Shown here: in pieces, positions 41,075-49,808 of the stretch | Layout: each line of letters begins with the position of its first letter | Numbering within the stretch: position 1 is the stretch's first letter | Assembly: GCA_041687805.1 (NCBI GenBank) | Contig: JBDNJK010000121.1 | Coordinates: 20,501-84,500 of the forward strand | Direction of reading: 5' to 3' | Source: SZUA-87 sp041687805 | Lineage (GTDB): Bacteria > Actinomycetota > Acidimicrobiia > Acidimicrobiales > Aldehydirespiratoraceae | Length of the DNA stretch: 64,000 nucleotides | Notes under the pieces: model-generated | Databases searched by the model: none | Seen by the model: only the letters and a program-made list of their open reading frames with translations | Told to the model about the DNA's origin: nothing | Program-made: the position numbers and the translations under genes

Positions 41075-42145
41075 TTGTCAGAAGACGCAATCGACTGGGA
41101 TGTTGCTCGCAAGGTTGCCGAACGATTCGGCGGTCGGGAGCCGTTCGCAGGTGCCCTGCATCGCGACGGCCTCGAGGAAGACTTTGCCGAGTTCACCGAA
41201 CAGGCCGAGGATCTTGTAGCCGAATGCACGGGGCTGCGCTCGCTCGACGGCAATGCCCGAGGACGGGTCACCAGCCGCGCCGGGTGGGTAGACGCCAACT
41301 TGGCCTCGTTCCAGCGTTTGTTGCGTCCGATCACCGACAAACTCAGTAAGAAACTCGACAAGAATTCGCTGAGTATCGGCGGCAAGTTCGCCGGGGCTGA
41401 GCTCGGAATGATGCTCGGGTGGATGTCGACCCGTGTGCTCGGCCAGTACGACTTGCTCGTGATCGAGGATGAGAAACCCGACGAACAGGACATCGTCTAT
41501 TTCGTGGCCCCCAACGTGATTGCGTTGGAACGGCGCTATGCCTTTCCTCAGCGCGAGTTTCGGCTCTGGCTTGCTTTGCACGAGGTCACCCACCGAGCCC
41601 AATTCACCGGGGTGCCGTGGATGAGGCAACATTTCCTTGGCCTTGTCGAATCAACCATGGACAGCGTCGACCCCGACCCGAAGCGTTTCATGTCGGCGTT
41701 GCAGCGGCTGATGGAATCCCGCCGCAACGGCGAAGATCCAATGGATCAGGGTGGGATGATGGCTCTTTTCGCATCCGAGGAGCAACTTTCTGTCATCAAT
41801 CAGGTGGCTGGGCTCATGAGCTTGCTCGAGGGTCACGGCGACATCACGATGGATCGTGCGGGCAAAGATCTCGTTCCGTCGGCCGACCGGTTTGCGCGGG
41901 TGCTGCGCGCGCGGCGCCAGAACTCGAGCGGTTTCACCAGAGTTTTCCAGAGGCTGGCCGGGTTCGAAGCCAAGATCAAGCAGTACGCCGAGGGCGAACA
42001 TTTCATCAACGTGGTCGAGGACCATGGCGGGTCGGACCTATTCGACCGTGCTTGGGAGAGCCCTGTCAACGTTCCGTCGATCGACGAGATTCGCGATCCG
42101 ATGTTGTGGATCAAGAGGGTCGGCATGCCCGACTCCGCCACCTGA
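41075..42145 (+). CDS. zinc-dependent metallopeptidase-like protein (DUF2342, F420-associated)
   Basis: This is 356 residues from TTG 41075 (MSEDAIDWDVARKVAERFGG); the preceding 60 codons in frame overlap the small membrane gene and look non-coding. The zinc motif is HEVTH in WLALHEVTHRAQFTGVPW near residue 170. Relatives occur beside tilS and hpt in actinobacteria (Rv3626c) and are often annotated as coenzyme-F420-biosynthesis-associated or zinc metalloprotease. The substrate is unknown. It is cytosolic by sequence. tilS starts 11 bp downstream. Confidence 0.87.
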   Translation: MSEDAIDWDVARKVAERFGGREPFAGALHRDGLEEDFAEFTEQAEDLVAECTGLRSLDGNARGRVTSRAGWVDANLASFQRLLRPITDKLSKKLDKNSLSIGGKFAGAELGMMLGWMSTRVLGQYDLLVIEDEKPDEQDIVYFVAPNVIALERRYAFPQREFRLWLALHEVTHRAQFTGVPWMRQHFLGLVESTMDSVDPDPKRFMSALQRLMESRRNGEDPMDQGGMMALFASEEQLSVINQVAGLMSLLEGHGDITMDRAGKDLVPSADRFARVLRARRQNSSGFTRVFQRLAGFEAKIKQYAEGEHFINVVEDHGGSDLFDRAWESPVNVPSIDEIRDPMLWIKRVGMPDSAT

Positions 42146-42156
42146 CCGTCGCGGTG

Positions 42157-43062
42157 ATGCAGCTCGAACCGTTGCTTCGGCGTTGTCGGTTCCCTGAGGG
42201 AACCACACCGCTAGCCCTCGGTGTGAGCGGTGGTGCCGACAGCACAGCCATGGCGTTGCTGGCCGCGGAGTTGGGCCGAGAAATGGTGTTGTGGCACGTC
42301 GACCACGGCCTCGGGCCTCAAGCAGCCACGTATGTCGACATGGTCGAAACGCTGGCCGAACGGCTGGGCGCTCCGCTTGAATTGAGATCGGTCGAGATCG
42401 CCGATGGCTCCGATCTCGAGGCCCGGGCGCGATCTGCGCGTTACGCGGCCCTCCCCGACGACGTGTGTGTTGCTCACACCGCCGATGATCGTGCGGCGAC
42501 AATCTTGTTCAATCTCTTTCGAGGGGGTGGGCTGGCAGGAGTGGCGGCTTCGTTCGAACGGGTGAACAGGCCTCTCATCGGCCTGCGGAGAGCGGAGACA
42601 GTGGCCGTGTGTCGCCACATCGGTGTGCCATTTGTCGACGATCCAATGAACGACGAGGACACCTTCACGAGGGTGGCGGTGCGTCGTCGTCTGATGCCGC
42701 TGGCAGCTGAGATCTTCGGCCGGGATCCAGTTCCCCTGCTGAATCGTCATGCCGACACCGTGGCCGACGCCCTTGCTGTTGTTCGGCTGGCGGCCGCCGC
42801 GGTCGACGCGACCGACGTGCACGCGTTGCGGGAGGCACCCATGGCAGTGGCCAGCGAGGCGTTGAGGATGTGGATTCGCGATGAGACAGGTTCGACCGCA
42901 TCGGTTGATATGGCATCGATTGAACGTGTGATGGGCGTGGCCAGAGGAGAGGCCATCGCGACCGAGGTGGTGGGTGGTCATCGCGTTGCCAGAACCGCTG
43001 GCCGACTCAGGTTGGAGAGGGCTGAAAACGGCGGCAATGATCCCGCTATGGTCGTGCAATGA
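42157..43062 (+). CDS. tilS: tRNA(Ile)-lysidine synthase
   Basis: This is 301 residues from ATG 42157. The PP-loop SGGADSTAMALLA lies near residue 25, followed by WHVDHGLG and AHTADDRAATILFNL. It adds lysine to C34 of the CAU-anticodon tRNA-Ile, letting it read AUA. The protein is short relative to E. coli TilS (432), as is usual in actinobacteria, with a reduced C-terminal domain. It overlaps hpt by ATGA. Confidence 0.93.
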   Translation: MQLEPLLRRCRFPEGTTPLALGVSGGADSTAMALLAAELGREMVLWHVDHGLGPQAATYVDMVETLAERLGAPLELRSVEIADGSDLEARARSARYAALPDDVCVAHTADDRAATILFNLFRGGGLAGVAASFERVNRPLIGLRRAETVAVCRHIGVPFVDDPMNDEDTFTRVAVRRRLMPLAAEIFGRDPVPLLNRHADTVADALAVVRLAAAAVDATDVHALREAPMAVASEALRMWIRDETGSTASVDMASIERVMGVARGEAIATEVVGGHRVARTAGRLRLERAENGGNDPAMVVQ

Positions 43063-43607
43063 CTTCGAACGCCCCCGCAGGACGAATTGGCGGTGAGGTG
43101 ATCAGCGCCGAGGATGTCGCCCATCGTGTGAAGGAATTGGGCCGTCAGATCACGCTCGACTATCAGGGTCGTCCGCCGCTGATGGTCGGTGTGCTCAAGG
43201 GTGCATACGTGTTCATGAGTGATCTCGCCCGCGAGATCCGGCTGCCTGTGGAATTCGATTTCATGGCGGTGTCGTCTTACGGCGAATCCACTCAGTCGAG
43301 TGGTGTCGTGAGAATCGTCAAGGATCTGGAGACCGACATTGCCGATCGAGATGTGCTTCTGGTGGAAGACATCGTTGATTCCGGCCTGACCCTCCGGTAT
43401 CTGCGACGGCTCTTGAGCGACCGCAAACCCGCGAGTCTGGAAGTGTGTGCGTTGTTGGTTAGAGAAGGGGCAAAGGTAGACGACGTCAAGTATGTCGGTT
43501 TCCCAATTCCCCCCGATTTTGTGGTTGGTTACGGCCTCGACGTGGCCCAGCACTACAGAGAATTGAGGGGCATCATGGTGTTCGAGCCAGCGGAGTCCCA
43601 ACAATGA
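43059..43607 (+). CDS. hpt: hypoxanthine phosphoribosyltransferase
   Basis: This is 182 residues. The PRPP-binding motif is VLLVEDIVDSGLTL near residue 105, and the purine-loop segment VGVLKGAYVFMSDLAR and C-terminal FVVGYGLDVAQHYREL are typical. It salvages hypoxanthine and guanine to IMP and GMP. It overlaps tilS and folE by ATGA. In mycobacteria and firmicutes ftsH commonly follows; here folE does directly. Confidence 0.95.
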   Translation: MTSNAPAGRIGGEVISAEDVAHRVKELGRQITLDYQGRPPLMVGVLKGAYVFMSDLAREIRLPVEFDFMAVSSYGESTQSSGVVRIVKDLETDIADRDVLLVEDIVDSGLTLRYLRRLLSDRKPASLEVCALLVREGAKVDDVKYVGFPIPPDFVVGYGLDVAQHYRELRGIMVFEPAESQQ

Positions 43608-44218
43608 CCAATTCCGACGCCAAGCCGCTCATCCCCGGTATTCACGCTCCCGAGGTCGACACCGAGCGCATAGCGGTTGCTGTTCGCGAGATCCTGTTCG
43701 CTATCGGTGAGGATCCCGATCGCAACGGGCTTCTCGATACCCCCAAGCGGGTGGCCCGCATGTATGCCGAGGTCTGCTCAGGTCTTCACGAGAGTCCGGG
43801 CGATCATCTGGCTGTCACGTTCGAGGCGGGTCACGAAGAGTTGGTGATGGTGCGTGACATCCCGGTGTATTCGTTGTGTGAGCATCATCTTCTTCCGTTC
43901 TTCGGAACGGCCCACGTGGCATACATCCCCAATGAGACGGGACGGGTAACTGGTCTGTCGAAATTGGCGAGGCTTGTCGATGGCTACGCCAAACGGCCAC
44001 AGGTTCAAGAACGGCTAACTCGGCAGGTGGCCGACGCGGTGGAGAGTTCGCTCGCCCCGCGGGGTGTCATGGTGGTGATCGAGGCCGAACATTTGTGTAT
44101 GTCGATGCGTGGCGTTCGTAAGCCGGGGTCGAGCACCGTCACCTCGTCGGTTACCGGAATTTTCCGTGAGAACGCGGCCACCCGCATGGAGGCGATGCGG
44201 TTTATCGAGCGGAGATGA
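43604..44218 (+). CDS. folE: GTP cyclohydrolase I
   Basis: This is 204 residues. The zinc ligands are the Cys and His of SLCEHHLLPFFG and the Cys of AEHLCMSMRGV; the substrate-binding SKLARLVDGYAKRPQVQERL (by its ends) segment is present. It opens the GTP ring to make dihydroneopterin triphosphate, the first step of folate synthesis. It is the first gene of a fol set coupled to folP by ATGA. Confidence 0.96.
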   Translation: MTNSDAKPLIPGIHAPEVDTERIAVAVREILFAIGEDPDRNGLLDTPKRVARMYAEVCSGLHESPGDHLAVTFEAGHEELVMVRDIPVYSLCEHHLLPFFGTAHVAYIPNETGRVTGLSKLARLVDGYAKRPQVQERLTRQVADAVESSLAPRGVMVVIEAEHLCMSMRGVRKPGSSTVTSSVTGIFRENAATRMEAMRFIERR

Positions 44219-45012
44219 CTCACCAGTCGGCGCAAACCAAAGTTATGGGGATTGTCAACGTGACGCCCGATTCGTTCTCCGATGGCGGACTGTGGCTCGA
44301 ACTTTCGGCGGCGATTGCTCAGATCGCTCGGCTGATCGAAGAGGGGGCGGCTGTCATCGACGTGGGTGGCGAGAGCACCCGTCCCGGCGCTGATTCCGTG
44401 CCTGTCGACGTCGAAATGTCGCGGGTGGTGCCGGTTGTGGCAGAAGCGGTAAAGCGCTGGCCGGGCTTGGAGATTTCGGTCGACACAACCAAGCCTGAGG
44501 TGGTCAGGGCCGCGGCTGCGGCGGGGGCGACAATTCTCAACGATGTGTCCGGTTCGCTGGAGGATGTGGCTGCCGACCTCGGTGTCGGTTGGGTGGCGAT
44601 GCACGCCCTGGGGCCGAGCTCCACCATGCAGGACAATCCTGTCTACGACGATGTTGTGGCCGAGGTGTCGGAGTTCTTGGCCAACGCTGCTGCGAGAGGT
44701 AGGCGCGCTGGGATTCAGCGAGTCTGGATTGATCCGGGTATCGGGTTCGGAAAGACCACCGACCACAATCTGGACCTCATTGCGAATCTCGACCGGTTCA
44801 CGTCGATCGCTCCAGTTCTCGTGGGTGTCAGCCGGAAGAGAACCATCGGTGATCTTCATGCTCTCAGCGACGGCACGGCTTCGGTCGCAACCGATGACCG
44901 GCTCGAGGGTTCGGTCGCCATGGCCGCATGGTCGGCACATATGGGCGCCGACATAGTACGAGTGCACGATGTGCGGGCTACGGTCGATGCCGTGCGAATG
45001 GTTGTGTCATGA
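44215..45012 (+). CDS. folP: dihydropteroate synthase
   Basis: This is 265 residues forming a TIM barrel. The signatures are MGIVNVTPDSFSDGG, DVGGESTRPGA, ILNDVSGS, WIDPGIGFGKT and GVSRKRTIG. It joins dihydropterin pyrophosphate with p-aminobenzoate and is the sulfonamide target. It is coupled to its neighbours by ATGA overlaps. The usual phosphopterin and pABA loops look intact. Confidence 0.96.
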   Translation: MTHQSAQTKVMGIVNVTPDSFSDGGLWLELSAAIAQIARLIEEGAAVIDVGGESTRPGADSVPVDVEMSRVVPVVAEAVKRWPGLEISVDTTKPEVVRAAAAAGATILNDVSGSLEDVAADLGVGWVAMHALGPSSTMQDNPVYDDVVAEVSEFLANAAARGRRAGIQRVWIDPGIGFGKTTDHNLDLIANLDRFTSIAPVLVGVSRKRTIGDLHALSDGTASVATDDRLEGSVAMAAWSAHMGADIVRVHDVRATVDAVRMVVS

Positions 45013-45623
45013 GAGGTAAGTGGGCCCAGGGGATTAAGCCGCGTCGCTTCACCTGGATCGTCAAGGATCGAGTGGCGATATGTGAACGGCCGGGTGGATA
45101 CGGCGGCAATCATCGCCGGGTTCGTCGCCAAGAGGAGATCATCTGGATTCGCCAGAACGAGTTCGATTTCGTGGTCTCGCTGATTCCGTCCACCCACAAT
45201 CTCCACAACTACGAGGAGATGGGTCTCCCGTTCCATCATGTGCCTTTCAGGGGGGTCAACGGCAGCCCACTCGATCTCACCCGGGCGATGGCATCGATCC
45301 GAGATCACGTGTCAGCCAACGAGAAGATCGTCCTTCATCGCGAAGAGGTGGGCGAGAGCGTGATGGGCTTGATCGCCGCGTATTTGTTGTGGACTGGTCT
45401 CGTGCAGAGCGGCCCTCAGGCCATCAGCGTGGCTGAGCACCTGTTCGAGTCGGAGTTGGGTCCTGCGGCTCGTCAGCTCGTCACGATGGTGAGCAGTTGC
45501 GATCCGTCGACCGATGTGGCGGTTGGAGCTTTCGTTCACTGCAACGATGCCCCCGACGGTTGCGACGACGACGATTCCGTGGATTCCGAGGCTCAGGCTC
45601 CCGACGCTGTAGATCAGGGCTGA
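45009..45623 (+). CDS. dual-specificity-phosphatase-like protein lacking the catalytic Cys
   Basis: This is 204 residues from ATG 45009, overlapping folP. A central segment (FDFVVSLIPSTHNLHNYEEM to AAYLLWTGL) follows the order of cysteine phosphatases, but the P-loop reads LHREEVGESVMG where HC-x5-R is expected: Arg111 replaces Cys and the Arg is Glu/Ser. It should therefore be inactive as a Cys phosphatase. The C-terminal ~45 residues are very acidic (PDGCDDDDSVDSEAQ). It lies between folP and folB and may bind a phosphorylated intermediate or enzyme; that is inference. Confidence 0.7.
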   Translation: MRGKWAQGIKPRRFTWIVKDRVAICERPGGYGGNHRRVRRQEEIIWIRQNEFDFVVSLIPSTHNLHNYEEMGLPFHHVPFRGVNGSPLDLTRAMASIRDHVSANEKIVLHREEVGESVMGLIAAYLLWTGLVQSGPQAISVAEHLFESELGPAARQLVTMVSSCDPSTDVAVGAFVHCNDAPDGCDDDDSVDSEAQAPDAVDQG

Positions 45624-45631
45624 GGCCAACT

Positions 45632-45994
45632 TTGTCATCGCCGGCCATCCAACTTCGTGGGCTTCGTCTCATGTGTCTGTGCGGTGCTCTGCCGGAGGAG
45701 AAGTCGCGGCGTCAACCATACGAGTTCGACATCGACGTCACGGCCGAGATTGAACCGGCCACCGAATCCGACGATCTCTCCGACACGATCGACTACGGCG
45801 GACTCCTTGATCGGATCGAGGCGGTCACCACATCTGAGCGCTTCAACCTTTTCGAGAGGATGGCTCAGAGAGTGGCCGAAGCCGTGTTGGAGGATCCGAG
45901 GGTTGAAACCGTTGCCGTCGAAGTCCGCAAGCTCAGGCCGCCGGTATCTCAAGATCTTACGTCCAGTGGTGTTCGGGTAGTGCGCCACAGATGA
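45632..45994 (+). CDS. folB: dihydroneopterin aldolase
   Basis: This is 120 residues from TTG 45632 (LSSPAIQLRGLRLM), with the stop of the previous gene contributing a GAGG ribosome site. The GALPEEKSRRQPYEFDIDV region and the C-terminal VEVRKLRPPV with the catalytic Lys match FolB. It cleaves dihydroneopterin to the hydroxymethyl pterin. The Tyr usually after GCI/GVF is replaced by Cys-rich MCLCGAL. It overlaps folK by ATGA. Confidence 0.9.
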   Translation: MSSPAIQLRGLRLMCLCGALPEEKSRRQPYEFDIDVTAEIEPATESDDLSDTIDYGGLLDRIEAVTTSERFNLFERMAQRVAEAVLEDPRVETVAVEVRKLRPPVSQDLTSSGVRVVRHR

Positions 45995-46506
45995 ATTCGC
46001 CGGCCGGATTCGCTGAGCCCGGCCGTGATTGGAGGAGGGCATTTCTCGGCCTCGGCTCCAACATCGGCGATCGGGTCGCACACCTCGGTGATGCAGTGGC
46101 GGAGATCCCCGACGTAGTGGCGGTCTCCGCGGTCTATGAGACGGTGCCGGTGGGCGGACCGACCCAGGACGACTACCTCAACCTCGTGGTTCTGCTCCAC
46201 ACCGCTATCGACCCGCGCGGCTTGCTGGAGATCTGTCGGCAGCGGGAAGCCGCCGCGCAACGGGTCAGAGAGGTCCGCTGGGGGCCTCGAACTCTCGACG
46301 TGGATGTTTTGTGGATTGATGGTTGCGAAGTCGATGAGCCAGACCTCACGGTTCCCCATCCGAGAATGTTCGATCGCTCGTTCGTGCTGGTCCCGTTGGC
46401 GGATGTCGGGGCCGATGTAGTGCCGAGTGATTTCGACGTTGGAGTAGCGTCGCGTTGCGATGGTGTGGTGCGGCTCGGAACGCTCGACGAGTTGACCGAC
46501 CAGTGA
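45991..46506 (+). CDS. folK: HPPK, 2-amino-4-hydroxy-6-hydroxymethyldihydropteridine pyrophosphokinase
   Basis: This is 171 residues. The LGLGSNIGDR opening, VYETVPVGGPTQDDYLNLV, the WGPRTLDVDVLWIDG motif and the VPHPRMFDRSFVLVPL segment are diagnostic. It transfers pyrophosphate from ATP to the pterin, supplying FolP. The fol order here is E-P-(phosphatase-like)-B-K. The DUF2520 gene follows after 27 bp. Confidence 0.95.
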   Translation: MNSPAGFAEPGRDWRRAFLGLGSNIGDRVAHLGDAVAEIPDVVAVSAVYETVPVGGPTQDDYLNLVVLLHTAIDPRGLLEICRQREAAAQRVREVRWGPRTLDVDVLWIDGCEVDEPDLTVPHPRMFDRSFVLVPLADVGADVVPSDFDVGVASRCDGVVRLGTLDELTDQ

Positions 46507-46533
46507 GCCGTTGGCCCGGAAGCGAGGTGGGTT

Positions 46534-47280
46534 ATGCCCAAGGTACGAATCATCGGGTCGGGCAGGGGTGGTCTGTCGATGGCTGGGGCCCTTGCAGGTT
46601 CGGCTTTCGAGGTCGTTGAGGTCCTCGGACACAACGACCCCACAGAGTCGGCTGCGGTCGGTGTTGATCTTGTCTTGATCGCTACGCCCGATGACGTGAT
46701 CAGCGATGTCGCGATGGCGGTGGCGAGTCAGGAACACACCGTGGTCTCACACATGTCGGGATCTTTGGGCCTCGACGTTCTTGCTCCTCATCAATTGCGG
46801 GCGGCCATCCATCCGCTGGTTGCCTTGCCAGATGCCGCGACCGGTGCTCGACGTTTGCGTGGTCATGCCTGGTTCGCTGTGGCTGGCGACCACATAGCTC
46901 TCGATCTCGTCGAAGAGTTGGGCGGTCGTCCCTTCGAAGTGTCCGACGAACACCGCGCCGAGTACCACGCAGCGGCGGTGATCGCCTCCAACCATTTGGT
47001 TGCTTTGCTCGGACAAGCCGAAAGAGTCGCGGCGCTGGCTGGCGTCCCGTTCGAGGCAATTCTTGATCTTGTGAAAGTCACAGTCGACAATGTCGTCGAA
47101 CTCGGGCCGACCGCCGCTCTCACCGGTCCGGCGGCCAGAGGTGACGAGGCCACCATCCGCCGACACCTCGCCGCCCTTGATCGGGATGAAGTTGTTGCTT
47201 ACGAGGCTCTGGCCGATCAAGCGCGCCGATTGTCCGGCCGTTCTGCAGCCAACCCTGCCGCTGAGGGGGACCGACCATGA
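46534..47280 (+). CDS. Rossmann-fold DUF2520 dehydrogenase-like protein
   Basis: This is 248 residues. The NAD(P)-binding opening RIIGSGRGGLSMAGAL, the F420/ProC-like segment DLVLIATPDD, VSHMSGSLGLDVL and the helical C-terminal domain with EYHAAAVIASNHLVALL match the DUF2520 family (Rv3603c in M. tuberculosis). It overlaps panC by ATGA. Its place suggests a ketopantoate-reductase-like step in pantothenate synthesis, since no panE is seen; this is inference. Confidence 0.85.
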   Translation: MPKVRIIGSGRGGLSMAGALAGSAFEVVEVLGHNDPTESAAVGVDLVLIATPDDVISDVAMAVASQEHTVVSHMSGSLGLDVLAPHQLRAAIHPLVALPDAATGARRLRGHAWFAVAGDHIALDLVEELGGRPFEVSDEHRAEYHAAAVIASNHLVALLGQAERVAALAGVPFEAILDLVKVTVDNVVELGPTAALTGPAARGDEATIRRHLAALDRDEVVAYEALADQARRLSGRSAANPAAEGDRP

Positions 47281-48131
47281 AGATCATCGACACTATTTAT
47301 GATTTGCGAGTGGCGTTGAGAGAAGAGCGCGCCGATGGGCGTTCGATCGGATTCGTTCCCACGATGGGCTTTCTTCATGCTGGCCACGAGTCGCTCATGA
47401 AGGAGTCGCTGGCCGATAACGATGTCACGGTGGTGTCGATATTCGTCAACCCGCTGCAGTTCTCCGAGGGAGAGGACCTCGGGTCTTATCCGGTGAACGC
47501 CCAAGGCGACCAGCGCTTGTGCGAGTTGGCCGGAGTCGACTATCTGTTCACGCCGAATATTGGTGAGATGTATCGATCGGTTGTGGCGACCAGTGTGTCG
47601 GTGGCGGGGGTGTCGATGCTGCTCGAGGGCCGATCACGGCCAACTCATTTCACCGGTGTGGCCACGGTGGTGGCCAAGCTATTTTCGATCGTCGGACCGT
47701 GCAGTGCGTATTTCGGAGCCAAGGATTGGCAACAGGTAGCAGTTGTACGTCGCATGACCGAAGATTTGTCGCTGCCTGTCGCGGTCGTGGACTGCCCGAT
47801 CGTTCGTGAGGTCGATGGACTGGCCCTGTCGAGTCGAAACATCTATCTGAGCGATGACGAGCGTTCTCAAGCTCCGACTCTTCACCACGCACTTCTGGCT
47901 GGTGCCGTGTTGGTGGAGTCAGGCGAGACCGATCCGTTGGTCGTCGAGGCGGCGATCGAAGGCGTCATTGCCTCCGCCCCGTTGGCATTGCTTGATTATG
48001 TCGCTGCAGTGCAGGCCGACACCCTCACGGTCGATGGACCGTTGCACGGAGATATTCGACTTCTCGTGGCCGCGAGATTCGGCCGTGCCCGCCTGATCGA
48101 CAATCACGGATGTCGTAATGTGGGTGCATGA
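47277..48131 (+). CDS. panC: pantothenate synthetase
   Basis: This is 284 residues. The class-I nucleotidyl-transferase motif is MGFLHAGHESLM (HAGH), then FVNPLQF, TTVV-like GVATVVAKLF, FGAKDWQQV and the KMSKS-equivalent SSRNIYLS. It joins pantoate and beta-alanine with ATP. panD, often next, is not present; a DUF2510 protein follows with an ATGA overlap. Confidence 0.96.
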   Translation: MKIIDTIYDLRVALREERADGRSIGFVPTMGFLHAGHESLMKESLADNDVTVVSIFVNPLQFSEGEDLGSYPVNAQGDQRLCELAGVDYLFTPNIGEMYRSVVATSVSVAGVSMLLEGRSRPTHFTGVATVVAKLFSIVGPCSAYFGAKDWQQVAVVRRMTEDLSLPVAVVDCPIVREVDGLALSSRNIYLSDDERSQAPTLHHALLAGAVLVESGETDPLVVEAAIEGVIASAPLALLDYVAAVQADTLTVDGPLHGDIRLLVAARFGRARLIDNHGCRNVGA

Positions 48132-48985
48132 GCGATCAACCATCTTCTGAGTCGTCCAACGCATCGGCCTCACCTCCCCCCGACTGGTATCCGGACCCCA
48201 GTGGAGTTCATGAGCACCGCTACTGGGACGGAACAACCTGGACCGACGACGTTTCTGATCACGGTCGTCAGTCCACCGAACCTTTCGCAGGGTCCGGCAA
48301 GGTGCCGACTTCGGGGGGTTCGCCAGACCAGATTCGACAGCAGGTCGTGGGGAAGGCCGGCGTGGGTTCGAGCGCCGTTGGTGGCGGTTCGATTTTCAGC
48401 GAACCGATTCTTGTGGTCAACCAGAAGGCCAAGCTGATTGAGCTCAACAATGAATATGCGATCTACGACCAGAACGGCACTCAGATCGGTGCGATCCGCC
48501 AAGTTGGCCAAAGCACCCTCAAGAAGGTCGCGAGGTTCGTGAGCAGCCTCGACCAATTCATGACCCATTCGCTGCAGGTGGTCGACATGACGGGGAAGGT
48601 GTCGCTCACCGTTACTCGCCCCAGGAAATTCGCGAAATCCAAGGTCCACGTCACCGACGCTTCCGGTGATGCCGTTGGGTCGATCGTTCAGAAAAACATG
48701 ATCGGCAAGATCAGATTCTCTCTCGTAGGGCCGGGCGGCGAGGTGGGAACGCTCAACGGCGAAAACTGGAGAGCGTGGAATTTCAACATCCAGGATGCCT
48801 CTGGCGTGGAGGTGGCTCGCATCACCAAAACGTGGGAGGGATTGGCGAAGACCATGTTCACCACCGCCGACAACTATGTGCTGCAGATCCACCGCCCGCT
48901 CGAGGATCCACTCATGACCTTGGTGGTGGCGTCGGCAGCATCAGTCGACCTCGCCCTCAAGCAGGACGCCCGAGGGTTCGGCTGA
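48128..48985 (+). CDS. DUF2510 protein with LURP-one/scramblase-like domain
   Basis: This is 285 residues. The N-terminus has PDWYPDPSGVHEHRYWDGTTWTDDV (by its ends), the DUF2510 module found in actinobacterial envelope proteins. A low-complexity linker follows, and residues about 100-280 are a beta-rich tubby/LURP-one-related domain (VNQKAKLIELNNEYAIYDQN to ADNYVLQIHR). LURP-one and scramblase relatives interact with membrane lipids. It overlaps panC and lies 28 bp before coaX, occupying the panD slot of mycobacteria. Function unknown. Confidence 0.8.
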   Translation: MSDQPSSESSNASASPPPDWYPDPSGVHEHRYWDGTTWTDDVSDHGRQSTEPFAGSGKVPTSGGSPDQIRQQVVGKAGVGSSAVGGGSIFSEPILVVNQKAKLIELNNEYAIYDQNGTQIGAIRQVGQSTLKKVARFVSSLDQFMTHSLQVVDMTGKVSLTVTRPRKFAKSKVHVTDASGDAVGSIVQKNMIGKIRFSLVGPGGEVGTLNGENWRAWNFNIQDASGVEVARITKTWEGLAKTMFTTADNYVLQIHRPLEDPLMTLVVASAASVDLALKQDARGFG

Positions 48986-49013
48986 GCGTCAGCGTCCGCT
49001 AGCGTCATCGATC

Positions 49014-49808
49014 GTGCTGTTGGCCATCGATGTTGGAAATACCCAGACCGTGTTGGGCCTTTACGACCTCGCGTCTGATGTAGGTGAGGGCGCGTCTGCT
49101 GGTCTTGTTGATCACTGGAGGCTTTCAACGGAAGCCGATCGCACATCCGACGAAATGTCAGTGCTAGTTCGCTCATTGCTCGACACGGTGGGTGTCGATT
49201 TTGATGAGGACCTTTCCGGGGCGGCGATCTGTTCCGGTGTGCCGAGGATTCTCGCCAACCTCCGCGACATGGTCGAGCGTTATCTGCCGGTAGCTCCCGT
49301 CGTCATCGAGCCGGGTGTAAAAACCGGAATGCCGATTCTCTACGACAACCCGAAGGAAGTCGGCGCCGACCGGATCGCCAACGCCATTGCGGCCTACGAC
49401 CTCTATGGCGGGCCGACCGTGGTGGTTGATTTCGGAACGGGCAACAACTTCGACGTGATCTCCGCCGACGGCGAGTTCATGGGTGGAGCGATCGCCCCGG
49501 GCATCGAGATCAGCCTCGACGCATTATTCGGAAGAGCAGCTGCGCTTCGGGCCGTCGATTTGGTGGAGCCCCGCAACGTGATCGGGAAGTCCACCGTCGA
49601 GTCGATTCAGTCAGGCACCATCTACGGATTCGCGGCAATGATCGACGGAATGGTCGCCCGATTCGCGGCTGAATTGGGAGAGATACACGTGGTGGCCACC
49701 GGCGGCCTGGCCCATTTGATCGCTCCGGTTGCGGCTTCGATCGATGTGGTCGAGCCGTTCCTCACCCTTCACGGTCTACGGATCGTCCACCAACGGAACA
49801 ATCGATGA
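49014..49808 (+). CDS. coaX: type III pantothenate kinase
   Basis: This is 264 residues from GTG 49014. The ASKHA-fold phosphate motifs are AIDVGNTQTVLGLY and VVVDFGTGNNFDV, with the GADRIANAIAAYDLYG and GGAIAPGIEISLDALFG segments. It phosphorylates pantothenate, the first step to coenzyme A, directly after panC in the run. Type III enzymes are not feedback-inhibited by CoA. It overlaps lysS by ATGA. Confidence 0.95.
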   Translation: MLLAIDVGNTQTVLGLYDLASDVGEGASAGLVDHWRLSTEADRTSDEMSVLVRSLLDTVGVDFDEDLSGAAICSGVPRILANLRDMVERYLPVAPVVIEPGVKTGMPILYDNPKEVGADRIANAIAAYDLYGGPTVVVDFGTGNNFDVISADGEFMGGAIAPGIEISLDALFGRAAALRAVDLVEPRNVIGKSTVESIQSGTIYGFAAMIDGMVARFAAELGEIHVVATGGLAHLIAPVAASIDVVEPFLTLHGLRIVHQRNNR

